NCBI GenBank assembly: GCA_910580195.1
Contig: CAJTWA010000038.1
Location: forward strand, 1 to 45,363
DNA length: 45,363 nt
Source: an uncultured Lachnospiraceae bacterium
GTDB taxonomy: Bacteria; Bacillota; Clostridia; Lachnospirales; Lachnospiraceae
Direction of reading: 5' to 3'
Shown here: positions 15,890-24,172 of the stretch, piece after piece
How the letters are laid out: every line of letters starts with the position of its first letter
How positions within the stretch are numbered: the first letter of the stretch is position 1
The notes under the pieces: model-generated
Databases searched by the model: none
Seen by the model: the letters and a program-made list of their open reading frames with translations, nothing else
Told to the model about the DNA's origin: nothing
Made by a program: the position numbers and the translations under genes

Positions 15890-16629
15890 GGGGTGCCTTT
15901 CTGATTTTTTTCATGTATTTCTTTTTTCCATGTGCGCTGGAGGGCGGAAAACTGCCGGAGGGACGTCAGGCCGATTTTGAAAATCTTCTTTATATTAATA
16001 GAATTTTCCCCTCCTTGGCGCGGTAAAAAGGAAATGGGGTAATTGCAGACACCAAGGTTTTTCTTGGCGTAAACCACGCTGATGATTACGTTGGACAGGA
16101 AAAAGTGTTTCGGTATGTACCTAAGGACTTCTTGTAGCTGGGTGCAGCCCATCAGCCGGTAGGGGGAGTTGGCGTCTTTGATCCAGACGTGGAAGGCGGC
16201 CAGCAATGCCAAGCGGAGGGTTTTGGTGACGAGAATCCGGGAAAGGCCGTCCTGCCGGAAGGTACGACAGCCAACTAAAAGCCCGCAGTCCTTCCGGTGT
16301 TCCCAGAAGATGGGGAATTCGCTTGGCAGGGTCTGCCCGTCGGAATCGGTCTGGAACACGTAATCCGCCCCTTTGCAGATGGCATATTTGTACCCGTAAA
16401 GCACGGTAGCCCCATGGCCTTGGTTTTCCTTGGTAAGTACCGTAAGGTTTGGGTATTGCTTTTTTAAGCTGTATGCTATTTCTAAGGTGCGGTCTTGGCT
16501 GCCGTCGTCGATAATGACAAGGCGGCTGCCCGCCCCGGCCTGTTCTGTGATAGGGTGCCATTGGGCGATTACGGCGGCAACTGTTTCCTCTTCGTTGTAT
16601 GCAGGGATGATAATGTAAAGTTTATCCAT
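15865..16629 (-). CDS. glycosyltransferase family 2, polyprenyl-phosphate sugar synthase-like
   Basis: A 254-aa GT-A fold enzyme. The N-terminal YIIIPAYNEEETV and the LVIIDDGSQDRT segment bind the nucleotide sugar, and QTDSDGQ holds the DXD-type metal site. The sequence resembles dolichol/polyprenyl-phosphate mannosyl- or glucosyltransferases, which make the lipid-linked sugar donor. There is no C-terminal membrane anchor of the GtrB type; the basic C-terminus could associate with the membrane. AAAGGAAAG precedes ATG 16629. It is coupled to the DUF2298 gene, giving a donor-synthase plus membrane-transferase pair. Confidence 0.87.
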   Translation of the reverse strand: MDKLYIIIPAYNEEETVAAVIAQWHPITEQAGAGSRLVIIDDGSQDRTLEIAYSLKKQYPNLTVLTKENQGHGATVLYGYKYAICKGADYVFQTDSDGQTLPSEFPIFWEHRKDCGLLVGCRTFRQDGLSRILVTKTLRLALLAAFHVWIKDANSPYRLMGCTQLQEVLRYIPKHFFLSNVIISVVYAKKNLGVCNYPISFLPRQGGENSINIKKIFKIGLTSLRQFSALQRTWKKEIHEKNQKGTPWNKKCKP

Positions 16630-17062
16630 AAATATATTCTTTCCTTTCGCTCAGGCACAAAACGTTATGAAAATGGCTGCCAACCCTATTTTTCATTTTC
16701 AGCCTTTTCTCCTAAGCAGCGTCCGCCTTCCCTGGCAGCTTACTGTGCTGGGCAAGGCAAATATGAAAACGGGGCTTTCCCGGCAGTTTCCTGCGCTGGG
16801 CAAGGCAAAAGGGCAAAGCTGCACTGGCTGGCGGCAATGTAGCAGGCGGCGGGCAAGTGGGACGCTTCGGTATTTCAGAGCCAGTACCATATCATAGGGA
16901 AATCATAACATAAAGGGGCGCTGCATTGCAAGGGCATCCGGCTCCGATGGAAAATTGGATGGAAAATCTGAAATATTTTTCTGGTATTTTCCGTAGTTTT
17001 CTGGTAAAATAAAAGCAATTATGCAATGCATAGCCAATCTATGGTAAAAAGGAGTGTTGATT
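16630..17062. repeat. 433-bp divergent spacer with a degenerate 48-bp repeat
   Basis: This spacer must hold promoters for the reverse GT2 gene and the forward S1 gene. A tandem pair of about 48 bp is visible: GCCTTCCCTGGCAGC at 16725 and GCTTTCCCGGCAG at 16773, both ending in GCTGGGCAAGGCAAA (16747 and 16795). A TAAAAT at 17005-17010 may be a -10 site for the S1 gene, with a poor -35. No ORF is credible here. Confidence 0.45.
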
Positions 17063-17965
17063 ATGGCAGAAACAATGGAAGACTACAAGGAAGAACTGGA
17101 GGCGTCCTTCCGTAAAATTAATGAAGGGGATATGGTTTCCGGCACCGTCATTGGGGTAAGCGAGGAAGAAGTGACGCTGGATTTAAAATATTATGCACAG
17201 GGAATTATCAAGAAAGAAGATTTGAGCAATGACCCGGGGTTCCAGATGATGGAAGAAATCCATCCGGGGGACGTGATTACGGCAACCGTGGTAAAGACGG
17301 ACGATGGGGAAGGGAATATCAAGCTTTCCAAGAAAGAGGCAAACGACATCCTTGCATGGGAGAAGCTTAAGGCTTACATGGAGGATGGGACGGCAATTTC
17401 CGTCAAGGTGGCAGGGATTGTGCCCAGCGGCGTCGTGGCATATGTGGAAGGCATCCGGGGCTTTATCCCCGCATCCCAGCTTGCCCTTTCCTATGTGGAG
17501 GCAACGGAGGAATGGCTTGGCCGGGAAGTACGGGTCCGGGCTATCACGGTGGATGAATCTAAGAAGAAGCTGGTGCTCTCCGCCAAGGTGATTTTGAAAG
17601 AAGAAGAGCAGGAGGAGCACAACCGTAAGGTTGCGGCCATGGTCCCGGGGACTGTGATGGAAGGCACGGTGGAATCCTTAATGCCTTACGGCGCATTTGT
17701 AGATTTGGGCGACGGCATCAGCGGCCTTGTGCATATTTCCCAGATTTCCCAGCGGCGGATTGGCAAGCCTTCCGAGGTATTAAGCGTAGGGCAGAAGGTG
17801 AAAGTGAAGGTGCTTAACACCAATGACAACAAAGTCAGCCTCAGCATGAAGGCCTTGGAGGAAGAGATGGTAGATACGGACAGGCCGAAACAGGTGGAAG
17901 AATATATTTCCCATGAAAATGCCTCTACGAATTTAGGGGATTTGCTGGCGAATATAAAACTCTAA
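17063..17965 (+). CDS. S1 RNA-binding domain protein (ribosomal protein S1 homologue)
   Basis: A 300-aa protein with three S1 OB-fold domains: residues about 16-87, 105-170 and 190-258. The third is the best match (GTVMEGTVESLMPYGAFVDL, then GLVHISQIS). Clostridial S1-like proteins usually carry three or four such domains and bind mRNA on the 30S subunit or act as general RNA-binding proteins. ATG 17063 is chosen over the in-frame GTG at 17054 because AAGGAG (17049-17054) is 8 nt upstream of it. A lytic transglycosylase follows after 21 bp, probably co-transcribed. Confidence 0.92.
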   Translation: MAETMEDYKEELEASFRKINEGDMVSGTVIGVSEEEVTLDLKYYAQGIIKKEDLSNDPGFQMMEEIHPGDVITATVVKTDDGEGNIKLSKKEANDILAWEKLKAYMEDGTAISVKVAGIVPSGVVAYVEGIRGFIPASQLALSYVEATEEWLGREVRVRAITVDESKKKLVLSAKVILKEEEQEEHNRKVAAMVPGTVMEGTVESLMPYGAFVDLGDGISGLVHISQISQRRIGKPSEVLSVGQKVKVKVLNTNDNKVSLSMKALEEEMVDTDRPKQVEEYISHENASTNLGDLLANIKL

Positions 17966-17986
17966 ACAGAAGGGAGCCAATGCTAC

Positions 17987-18754
17987 ATGAAAGTAAATGG
18001 GATACAGGGTACGGACAGTACCGGGACACAGGCAGTCGCAGCCACAACGGCGCAGAAGGAAGATTTTTCTTCCTATTTGCAGACGACAGCATCCTTGGAT
18101 AAAATTTTTGAAGAAGCAGCACAGAAATACAATGTGCCCAAGGACTTGATTAAGGCCATTGCTAAAGCAGAGTCGGATTTCAGGCCGGACGCTACATCCA
18201 AGGCCGGGGCGCAGGGCATCATGCAGCTCATGCCCGCTACGGCAAGGGAGCTGGGGGTGTCGGATTCCTATGACCCCTACCAGAACATTATGGGCGGGAC
18301 CAAGTACATCAGCCAGATGCTGGAAAAGTATGGCGGCGACATCAGCCTTGCGCTGGCCGCTTACAATGCAGGGAGCAACAACGTGGCAAAATACGGCGGC
18401 ATCCCCCCCTTTAAGGAAACCCAGAATTATGTGGTAAAAGTGACCCAGTACATGAACGAGGGCGTGGCAGTTCCCAATGCATCCTATGCAGTCAGCGGGG
18501 CTTCTAAGGGCAATGTCCAAGCGGCTACTGTGGAAGAAGCAACGGAAAGCTATTACCAGAGCATTTTAGAGCAGCTGTTCTCCTATGAAGATTACCTGAA
18601 ATTCATTGATTTGTATACCAAGATTCAGGAATCCCAGCAGGAAAAGGAGAAGGAAGAAGCCCAGAAGCAGGAAGAGCAGTCCGATTCTTACCGGGCATAC
18701 CAAGATTTCAGCTACAGCCCGGTAGCCATGAACCTGTTAGGGGGCATAATCTGA
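17987..18754 (+). CDS. lytic transglycosylase, SLT domain
   Basis: A 255-aa protein with a C-type SLT/goose-lysozyme fold at residues about 36-160. The catalytic glutamate is E62 in IAKAESDF, followed by the diagnostic SKAGAQGIMQLMP, NIMGGTKYI and ALAAYNAG. It cleaves the beta-1,4 MurNAc-GlcNAc bond to give anhydro-muropeptides. There is no obvious signal peptide: the N-terminus is short and Thr/Gln-rich, as in several flagellar or forespore SLT proteins that leave by another route. The C-terminal tail is a Glu/Lys/Gln coiled coil. AGAAGGGAG precedes the ATG. Confidence 0.92.
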   Translation: MKVNGIQGTDSTGTQAVAATTAQKEDFSSYLQTTASLDKIFEEAAQKYNVPKDLIKAIAKAESDFRPDATSKAGAQGIMQLMPATARELGVSDSYDPYQNIMGGTKYISQMLEKYGGDISLALAAYNAGSNNVAKYGGIPPFKETQNYVVKVTQYMNEGVAVPNASYAVSGASKGNVQAATVEEATESYYQSILEQLFSYEDYLKFIDLYTKIQESQQEKEKEEAQKQEEQSDSYRAYQDFSYSPVAMNLLGGII

Positions 18755-18854
18755 CGGGCAGCGGCGCTGGTTCAGTTTAAGGGCTCAGCAGTTTGTGGCA
18801 GCGGAAAACGTTTTTTTTAAGAAGGGCAAAAGGCAAGTGGGAGGAAAGGGCTGG

Positions 18855-19289
18855 ATGGAAACCATTAAGATAAAATATTTCGGGCAGGATCTGCAGAAGC
18901 TGGAATACATAGGCGGGAAATCCGACTGGATTGATTTGCGTGCCAGCGAAACCGTAGAACTGAAAACTGGGGACTTCAAATTAATCCCCCTTGGGGTTGC
19001 CATGGAACTCCCGGCAGGCTATGAGGCCCATGTGGTGCCAAGGAGCTCCACTTTTCAAAATTATGGCATTTTGCAGACGAATAGCTGCGGCGTCATTGAC
19101 GGCAGCTACTGCGGGGACCAGGACATGTGGAAAATGCCCGTGTATGCCACAAGGGACACCGTGATAGAAAAAGGGGACAGGATCTGCCAGTTCCGCATTA
19201 TGGAGAACCAGCCGGAAATTGTGTTTGAGGAAACAGAGTCCTTGGAAAATGGGGACAGGGGCGGCTTCGGCACCACTGGGGTGCAGTAA
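18855..19289 (+). CDS. dut: dUTP diphosphatase
   Basis: A 144-aa trimeric-type dUTPase that hydrolyses dUTP to dUMP and pyrophosphate, keeping uracil out of DNA. Conserved motifs in order: DLRASETVEL (motif 1), PRSSTFQNYGI (2), GVIDGSYCGD with catalytic D82 (3), GDRICQFRI (4) and the C-terminal RGGFGTTG lid (5). Motif 3 reads SYCGD where SYRGE or DYRGE is usual. The frame is open from 18795, but ATG 18855 has GGGAGGAAAGG ahead of it and matches family length. A strong terminator follows. Confidence 0.93.
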   Translation: METIKIKYFGQDLQKLEYIGGKSDWIDLRASETVELKTGDFKLIPLGVAMELPAGYEAHVVPRSSTFQNYGILQTNSCGVIDGSYCGDQDMWKMPVYATRDTVIEKGDRICQFRIMENQPEIVFEETESLENGDRGGFGTTGVQ

Positions 19290-19349
19290 ATCCGTCAAAT
19301 TGCATATATAATTTGAAAAATTTCGTTACTATGACGAAGGGGCAGGGCA

Positions 19350-19396
19350 GGGATATCCATTCTTGGCAAATTAGACAGGAATGGATATCCCTTTTT
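19350..19396 (+). terminator. strong terminator after dut
   Basis: GGGATATCCATTC (19350-19362) pairs perfectly with GAATGGATATCCC (19379-19391), then T5 to 19396. It ends the S1-transglycosylase-dut unit. Confidence 0.92.
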
Positions 19397-19491
19397 GTGT
19401 AGTTGGCGGGTGGTAATTTCCCCGGAAGTCTGGTAGTATATTCCCATAAAGAATTCTGCTTGGACAGAAAAATACAGGAGGAAATTGAAAA

Positions 19492-20604
19492 ATGGCAAGT
19501 TTATCATTAAAGAACATTTGTAAGAAATATCCCAACGGATTTGAAGCTGTTAAGGATTTTAACCTTGAAATTGCAGACAAAGAATTTATTATTTTCGTAG
19601 GCCCGTCAGGATGCGGAAAATCTACGACGCTTCGTATGGTAGCAGGCTTGGAAGAGATTTCCTCCGGCGAACTTTCCATTGACGGAAGGGTTGTAAACGA
19701 CGTAGAGCCCAAGGACAGGGACATTGCGATGGTATTCCAGAACTACGCCCTGTATCCCCATATGACAGTATTTGACAACATGGCATTTGGCCTGAAATTA
19801 AGGAAAGTGCCGAAGGAAGAAATCAAGCAGAAGGTAGAAGAAGCAGCAAGGATCCTTGATTTGGAGAAATTATTAGACCGTAAGCCAAAGGCTTTATCCG
19901 GTGGGCAGAGGCAGCGTGTTGCTATGGGCCGTGCAATTGTCCGTGAGCCGAAGGTATTCCTGATGGACGAACCGCTGTCCAACTTGGATGCAAAGCTCCG
20001 TGTGCAGATGCGTGCTGAGATTGCTTCCCTGCACCATAGGCTTGGCGCAACCATCATCTATGTAACCCATGACCAGACAGAAGCTATGACGCTGGGGACA
20101 AGGATTGTGGTACTGAAAGACGGCATTATCATGCAGGTAGATTCCCCGCAGAAATTATACAACGAGCCGAACAACCTGTTCGTAGCAGGGTTTATCGGTT
20201 CCCCGCAGATGAACTTCTTGGATGCAGTCTGCAAGGTAGAAGGCGATAAGGTATCCTTGAAGGTTGGCGACAGCTCCATCGTATTGCCGCCTGCAAAAGG
20301 GAAGAAACTCATTGACGGCCACTACAATGGCAAGACCGTGGTAATCGGCATCCGCCCAGAGGACGTAGACGATTCCAAGGCAGCCCTTGAAGCGCATAAG
20401 GACAGCATTTTCAAGACAAAGGTAACAGGCTACGAATTGCTTGGCTCCGAAGTATTGCTATACTACACCATCAACGGCACCAGCATGACTGCAAAGGTTG
20501 ATTCCAGCACGCCGGCACGCCTTGGGGATCCGATTACTTTGGCAATGGATGTTGACAAATTGCATGTATTTGACAAAGAAACGGAATTGACAATTACCCA
20601 CTAA
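19492..20604 (+). CDS. ABC transporter ATP-binding protein, UgpC/MsmK/MalK type
   Basis: A 370-aa ATPase of the CUT1 carbohydrate importer group. Walker A GPSGCGKST (about 38-46), Q-loop VFQNYALYPHM, signature LSGGQRQRVAMGRA, Walker B VFLMDEPLSNLD and the H-loop VTHDQTEAMT are all intact. The C-terminal regulatory TOBE/MalK domain (about 240-365) is present. No permease or binding protein is beside it, as with MsmK, a shared ATPase powering several sugar importers. Base usage is plainer, as in highly expressed genes. CAGGAGG precedes ATG 19492; terminators flank both sides. Confidence 0.93.
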   Translation: MASLSLKNICKKYPNGFEAVKDFNLEIADKEFIIFVGPSGCGKSTTLRMVAGLEEISSGELSIDGRVVNDVEPKDRDIAMVFQNYALYPHMTVFDNMAFGLKLRKVPKEEIKQKVEEAARILDLEKLLDRKPKALSGGQRQRVAMGRAIVREPKVFLMDEPLSNLDAKLRVQMRAEIASLHHRLGATIIYVTHDQTEAMTLGTRIVVLKDGIIMQVDSPQKLYNEPNNLFVAGFIGSPQMNFLDAVCKVEGDKVSLKVGDSSIVLPPAKGKKLIDGHYNGKTVVIGIRPEDVDDSKAALEAHKDSIFKTKVTGYELLGSEVLLYYTINGTSMTAKVDSSTPARLGDPITLAMDVDKLHVFDKETELTITH

Positions 20605-20635
20605 TTCGGTAATATAATTTCATAACACAAATGTT

Positions 20636-20671
20636 CGGAAGCGATGCAGGAATGTGTTGCTTCCGTTTTTT
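20636..20671 (+). terminator. terminator after the sugar ATPase gene
   Basis: CGGAAGC (20636-20642) pairs with GCTTCCG (20659-20665), followed by T6. Confidence 0.82.
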
Positions 20672-20733
20672 ATCTTATAGGAAATACCGTGCCACTGTGA
20701 AGTGATGAAGTTCATGAATTTCCTATAAGATAA
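20670..20733. repeat. intergenic inverted repeat, family A
   Basis: TTATCTTATAGGAAAT (20670-20685) and ATTTCCTATAAGATAA (20718-20733) form a perfect 16-bp stem around a 32-nt loop containing CCGTGCCACTG. A related element lies at 42809-42857 (loop CCGTGCCATTG), and a half-element (TTTATAGGAAAT) near 23841. Downstream, up to 20803, is GC-rich sequence with GTCGCCAAGGCGAC and no ORF. Confidence 0.75.
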
Positions 20734-20809
20734 AACCCTCCGGGGGATGCGCACTCGCACGAAGGGTATTATGTCGCCAAGGCGACCGTGCTCGGCGCGC
20801 AAAGTGAGC

Positions 20810-20866
20810 AAACCCCTCAAGATTGAGGGGATAGGGGAGTTGAAGTGGGCTTGCCCACTTTGTTCT
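20810..20866. repeat. intergenic repeat, family B, copy 1
   Basis: AACCCCT followed by a short hairpin, AGGGGAGTTGAAGTG, then AAGTGGGC (20843-20850) paired with GCCCACTT (20853-20860). A sister copy with the same plan is at 25355-25413. Together with family A it fills much of the 358-bp spacer 20605-20962. Confidence 0.65.
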
Positions 20867-20894
20867 TCCATAAGGAGAAGCAAATTGACGGGGC

Positions 20895-20924
20895 TTGCAC
20901 GCTTTGTTTTACGGAAAATATAAT
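20895..20924 (+). promoter_or_regulatory. promoter for the PucR-like regulator
   Basis: TTGCAC (20895-20900), an 18-bp spacer and TATAAT (20919-20924), 38 bp before ATG 20963. Confidence 0.6.
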
Positions 20925-20962
20925 GGAAAGCCCTGTGAGGAAAAGAATAGGAGAGGGAAATT

Positions 20963-22069
20963 ATGCTGTCAAACCATAAGTTGCAGGTTACATTGGAAGA
21001 AATTAAAGAAATCTCCCGGATAGACCTTGCCCTTTACAGCGACAAGGGGAAATTGCTGGCCTCCACATACCAGCCCAAGGAAGACATGGAAGATGCCATC
21101 CGCCTGTTTGCAGATTCTATGGCGGAGAGCCAGATGCTTTCCGGATGCCATTTTTTCAAGATTGTCATCGAGCACGAATTGGAATATATCCTGCTTGCCA
21201 GGGCCAGCAGCGAGGAGGCGTATATGATTGGCCGCCTAGCTGCCTGCCAAGTGCGGAATATGGTAGGGGCGTTCCGGGAGCAGTTTGACCGGAACAGCTT
21301 TATGCAGAATGTGGTGCTGGGCAACATGCTGGTGGTGGATATGTACAACAAGGCCAAGAAGCTCCATATTGAGCCGGCTCAGCGGGTGGTATTTATTATA
21401 GAGGTGTCGGGGAAAAAAGACGGTGCCGTGATAGAAACCGTGAAAAACCTCTTTGCCTCCACCACCCGGGATTTCATCACAGAGGTGGATGAGAAATCCG
21501 TGATTCTGGTAAAAGACGTCCGGGACATGGAATCGGAAAAGGAGCTGGAAAACCTTGCGGAAGTCATTGTAGACAATTTGCAGACAGAAGCCATGGTCCG
21601 GGTCCGGGTTAGCTATGGCAACCGGGTAGATTTGCTGCAGGACATTGCCCGTTCCTACCAAGAAGCGAAAATGGCCTTGGAGGTAGGGAGCATTTTCTAT
21701 GTGGAGGACAATACCATTTCCTATGCGAAGCTGGGGATTGGGCGGCTGATTTACCAGATTCCCATTAGTTTATGCGAAATGTTTTTGCGGGAAGTGTTCG
21801 GGGAGCAGATCCCAGATATTTTCGATGAGGAAACAACCATTACCATCAATAAATTTTTTGAAAATAACCTGAATATTTCCGAAACCGCAAGGCAGCTTTA
21901 TGTGCACCGGAATACGTTGGTGTACCGTTTGGAACGGATTGAAAAGGCCTTAGGGCTTGATATCCGTACCTTTGAGGATGCCATGCTCTTTAAAATTGCG
22001 CTGATGGTAATTTCCCATATGAATTACCAGAAACGCTTGCTGCAGCGGGACAAGGAGGAGCAGGAGTAG
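20963..22069 (+). CDS. PucR/CdaR-like helix-turn-helix transcriptional regulator
   Basis: A 368-aa regulator. The C-terminal about 60 residues carry the PucR-type HTH (NLNISETARQLYVHRNTLVY, RLERIEKALG, then RTFEDAMLFKIAL). The middle (about 140-280) resembles the GGDEF-like/CdaR sensing region, and the N-terminus starts with a short sensor-like stretch (LALYSDKGKLLAS). Such proteins bind sugar acids or related ligands and regulate carbohydrate use. It sits directly downstream of the shared sugar ATPase but behind its own promoter, so a role in carbohydrate control is an inference from context. GAGAGGGA precedes ATG 20963. Confidence 0.88.
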   Translation: MLSNHKLQVTLEEIKEISRIDLALYSDKGKLLASTYQPKEDMEDAIRLFADSMAESQMLSGCHFFKIVIEHELEYILLARASSEEAYMIGRLAACQVRNMVGAFREQFDRNSFMQNVVLGNMLVVDMYNKAKKLHIEPAQRVVFIIEVSGKKDGAVIETVKNLFASTTRDFITEVDEKSVILVKDVRDMESEKELENLAEVIVDNLQTEAMVRVRVSYGNRVDLLQDIARSYQEAKMALEVGSIFYVEDNTISYAKLGIGRLIYQIPISLCEMFLREVFGEQIPDIFDEETTITINKFFENNLNISETARQLYVHRNTLVYRLERIEKALGLDIRTFEDAMLFKIALMVISHMNYQKRLLQRDKEEQE

Positions 22070-22093
22070 GCAGAAGAAAGGAATGGCTGGACT

Positions 22094-22531
22094 ATGAAAA
22101 TTTCTACAAAAGGCCGGTATGCCCTGCGCCTGATGCTGGATTTGGCAATGGAGGAGCCGCAGGTTGTCAGGCTCAAAGACGTGGCTGGGCGGCAGGAAAT
22201 TTCCATCAAATACTTAGAGCAGATTATTTCCATCCTGCAAAAATGCGGCTATGTGAAAAGCACCCGGGGGCCGGGCGGCGGCTATGCCCTTGCAAAAAAG
22301 CCGGAGGAATATACGGCAGGCATGATACTGCGCCAGATTGAGGGGAGCCTTGCCCCAGTTTCCTGCCTAGAGGGCAGTGAGAACACTTGCAGCCGCAGCA
22401 GTTCCTGCGCGACGCTGCGCCTGTGGCAGAGGATGCATGACGCCATCAATGAAGTGGCGGACAGCGTGACGCTGGCGGATTTGGTGGAGTGGGAAAAGGA
22501 ACTGCGCGGGAATATGGACTATGTAATCTGA
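22094..22531 (+). CDS. Rrf2 family transcriptional regulator
   Basis: A 145-aa winged-helix regulator. The N-terminal MKISTKGRYALRLMLDLAM and the HTH (VRLKDVAGRQEISIKYLEQI) match IscR/CymR-type Rrf2 proteins. Three cysteines lie in the effector region, CLEGSENTCSRSSSC (spacing C-x7-C-x5-C). They could hold an Fe-S cluster as in IscR, whose spacing is C-x5-C-x5-C. IscR homologues usually precede iscS/iscU; none are here, so its targets lie elsewhere. It lies 24 bp after the PucR-like gene, with AAAGGAATGG before the ATG, so probably shares its transcript. Confidence 0.9.
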   Translation: MKISTKGRYALRLMLDLAMEEPQVVRLKDVAGRQEISIKYLEQIISILQKCGYVKSTRGPGGGYALAKKPEEYTAGMILRQIEGSLAPVSCLEGSENTCSRSSSCATLRLWQRMHDAINEVADSVTLADLVEWEKELRGNMDYVI

Positions 22532-22596
22532 AGATGGACGCATCTTAAGGCGTGCCTGAAAATGGGTTCCTATTATATAGGCTATGTAATCTGAAG
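22519..22596 (+). repeat. duplicated 3' end of the Rrf2 gene in the spacer
   Basis: CTATGTAATCTGAAG occurs at 22519-22533 (last codons plus stop of the Rrf2 gene) and again at 22582-22596, an offset of 63 bp. The rest of the unit has decayed. The spacer 22532-22797 holds no ORF. Confidence 0.6.
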
Positions 22597-22797
22597 GCGG
22601 CAGGAATGGGTTTTGTGCCATTCATTCCATAAAATGGCCTTTTGGCGCCAATTCCAGCGGGAAAATTAAGGAAATTCCCCGAGTGGCCGATATAATTTAC
22701 AGAGCAGTTGTAAAACACAGGCGCTTATCCCGCCAAAGGATGGGCAGGCGCCGCCTTCCACAACAGCAAAAGTTGTATGGCAGAAAGGGGAAGAGAA

Positions 22798-23706
22798 ATG
22801 AAAATTGGAAGCGCAGAAGAATCAATGGTAAAGTCCAGCTATGGGAATGGCCGTTTGGAGAATAAGGCTGGGAAAGAGCAGCAGGAAAATGAGAAAAAGG
22901 GCGCAAGCATCCAAGCATCGGAACTGAACCTGTTCCAAGACGGGATAGAGGACAAGAAGAAAAAGGCAATGCAGGATGCCATGGATTTTGTGAAGAAGCA
23001 GTTTGAGTCGGATTCGGAAATAGACGGCTTGATGGACGAGTGCCGGGAGGAGATTTCAAAAGGCAAAGAACAGGCAATGGCAGCCTCCAAGGAGCTGAGC
23101 TACATCAAGGAGCAGAAGGAAAAGCTGCGGGAAGAATACCCGGACGGCGGCGAAGAGTACGACGCTTACATGAAGGATTTGGATGGTATGGCCGGCTATT
23201 GGAGAGGGGAAATGGAGAACGGCAAGCTGATGATATCCGATTCTACCGCGGCAATCAAGTCCATCAAGCAGGAGTCCCTTAAGCACCATGGCATGGTGGA
23301 CGCTGCCAAAGCGGCTGAAGAAACCTTGAAGGCCGCCAGCAAGGAAGTCATCGGCATGCTGGTGGACGAATCCAAGGAAACGGTAGACGAAAAGATAGAG
23401 GAAACCGTTGAAAAGGCCGAGGAATCCAAGGAAGAGCAGAAAGAGCAGGAAGAAGAACTGAAAGAATCCCAATTGGAACGTGAGAAACAGGCACAGGAAG
23501 TAGAAGAAGAGCTGGAAAAGCGCAGGCAGGCACGGGAAAACAGGGCGCGCGCACAGATGGCTATGAACGCTATGAAGGATTTGCCGACAGCGGATGAGCT
23601 GGCAAGCAAGCAGAGGGAAATCCTTGAAAATACCCAGCAGATTTTGGAGGCGCAGAGCTTGCTGCCGGAAGAAATTAAGGGCATTGTGGTAGATTTTAAC
23701 CTCTGA
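22798..23706 (+). CDS. coiled-coil protein of unknown function, 302 aa
   Basis: Start MKIGSAEESMVKSS with AAAGGGGAAG before ATG 22798; the frame is also open from 22777. It is strongly hydrophilic and almost entirely helical. Residues about 185-265 are a long Glu/Lys/Gln coiled coil, and the C-terminus ends LPEEIKGIVVDFNL. There are no cysteines of note, no signal peptide and no membrane segment. I recognise no family; proteins of this style occur in Lachnospiraceae. It is a single-gene unit closed by a strong terminator at 23801. A second hydrophilic protein of unknown role lies at 42991, but I see no clear homology between them. Confidence 0.7.
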   Translation: MKIGSAEESMVKSSYGNGRLENKAGKEQQENEKKGASIQASELNLFQDGIEDKKKKAMQDAMDFVKKQFESDSEIDGLMDECREEISKGKEQAMAASKELSYIKEQKEKLREEYPDGGEEYDAYMKDLDGMAGYWRGEMENGKLMISDSTAAIKSIKQESLKHHGMVDAAKAAEETLKAASKEVIGMLVDESKETVDEKIEETVEKAEESKEEQKEQEEELKESQLEREKQAQEVEEELEKRRQARENRARAQMAMNAMKDLPTADELASKQREILENTQQILEAQSLLPEEIKGIVVDFNL

Positions 23707-23800
23707 TCCGCTGGACGGGTTCCAGCAGCTTTGCTGGTGACAAGCAAAGGATGGGAGAACTGTTTCCACAGAAATGCACGGATAAAGAAAAGATAAGTTG

Positions 23801-23838
23801 GGCAGGCAGCCAGAAAATGGCTGCCTGCCTAGTTTTTT
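23801..23838 (+). terminator. strong terminator after the coiled-coil gene
   Basis: GGCAGGCAGCC (23801-23811) pairs perfectly with GGCTGCCTGCC (23819-23829), 7-nt loop, then T6 (23833-23838). Confidence 0.93.
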
Positions 23839-23878
23839 ACTTTATAGGAAATTGCGATTTTCGAGGAGAGAAAAAAGA

Positions 23879-23916
23879 ACAAGAGTTTACCGAACATATG
23901 TTAGATAAACTCTTGT
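23879..23916. repeat. cruciform at the IS91 end (putative ori end)
   Basis: ACAAGAGTTTA (23879-23889) pairs with TAAACTCTTGT (23906-23916), and the loop itself contains the palindrome AACATATGTT. It is a plausible recognition hairpin for the HUH transposase. Confidence 0.65.
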
Positions 23917-23943
23917 CTGGGAACAACAACAGGACGACGCGGT

Positions 23944-24120
23944 TTAGAAGATATAAAAACCTTCCACTCCAGCCTCGTCATCAAATAAGTCGTCTTCATT
24001 TAAGAAATAATCCATATCAAGAAGGTCATCCTCGCTCATGCGGCGAATGTCCCCGGATGTCATGCCTTCGGGTGGGTTATCCATATATTTTTTGCGTAGT
24101 TTCCCTGTGTTTGGGTTCAT
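23944..24120 (-). CDS. small acidic protein, 58 aa, IS91 passenger
   Basis: Start MNPNTGKLRKKYM with an excellent Shine-Dalgarno (AAAGGAGG) 8 nt ahead of ATG 24120. The C-terminal half is very acidic (SEDDLLDMDYFLNEDDLFDDE). It lies 52 bp downstream of the transposase stop, in the same direction, inside the element. A DNA-mimic or regulatory partner is imaginable, but no family is recognised. The strong ribosome site and the position support a real gene that travels with the element. Confidence 0.65.
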   Translation of the reverse strand: MNPNTGKLRKKYMDNPPEGMTSGDIRRMSEDDLLDMDYFLNEDDLFDDEAGVEGFYIF

Positions 24121-24172
24121 AAGTGCAGCCTCCTTTAAAAGGAGTATACCACAGGAATGGGAATTAAGAAAG

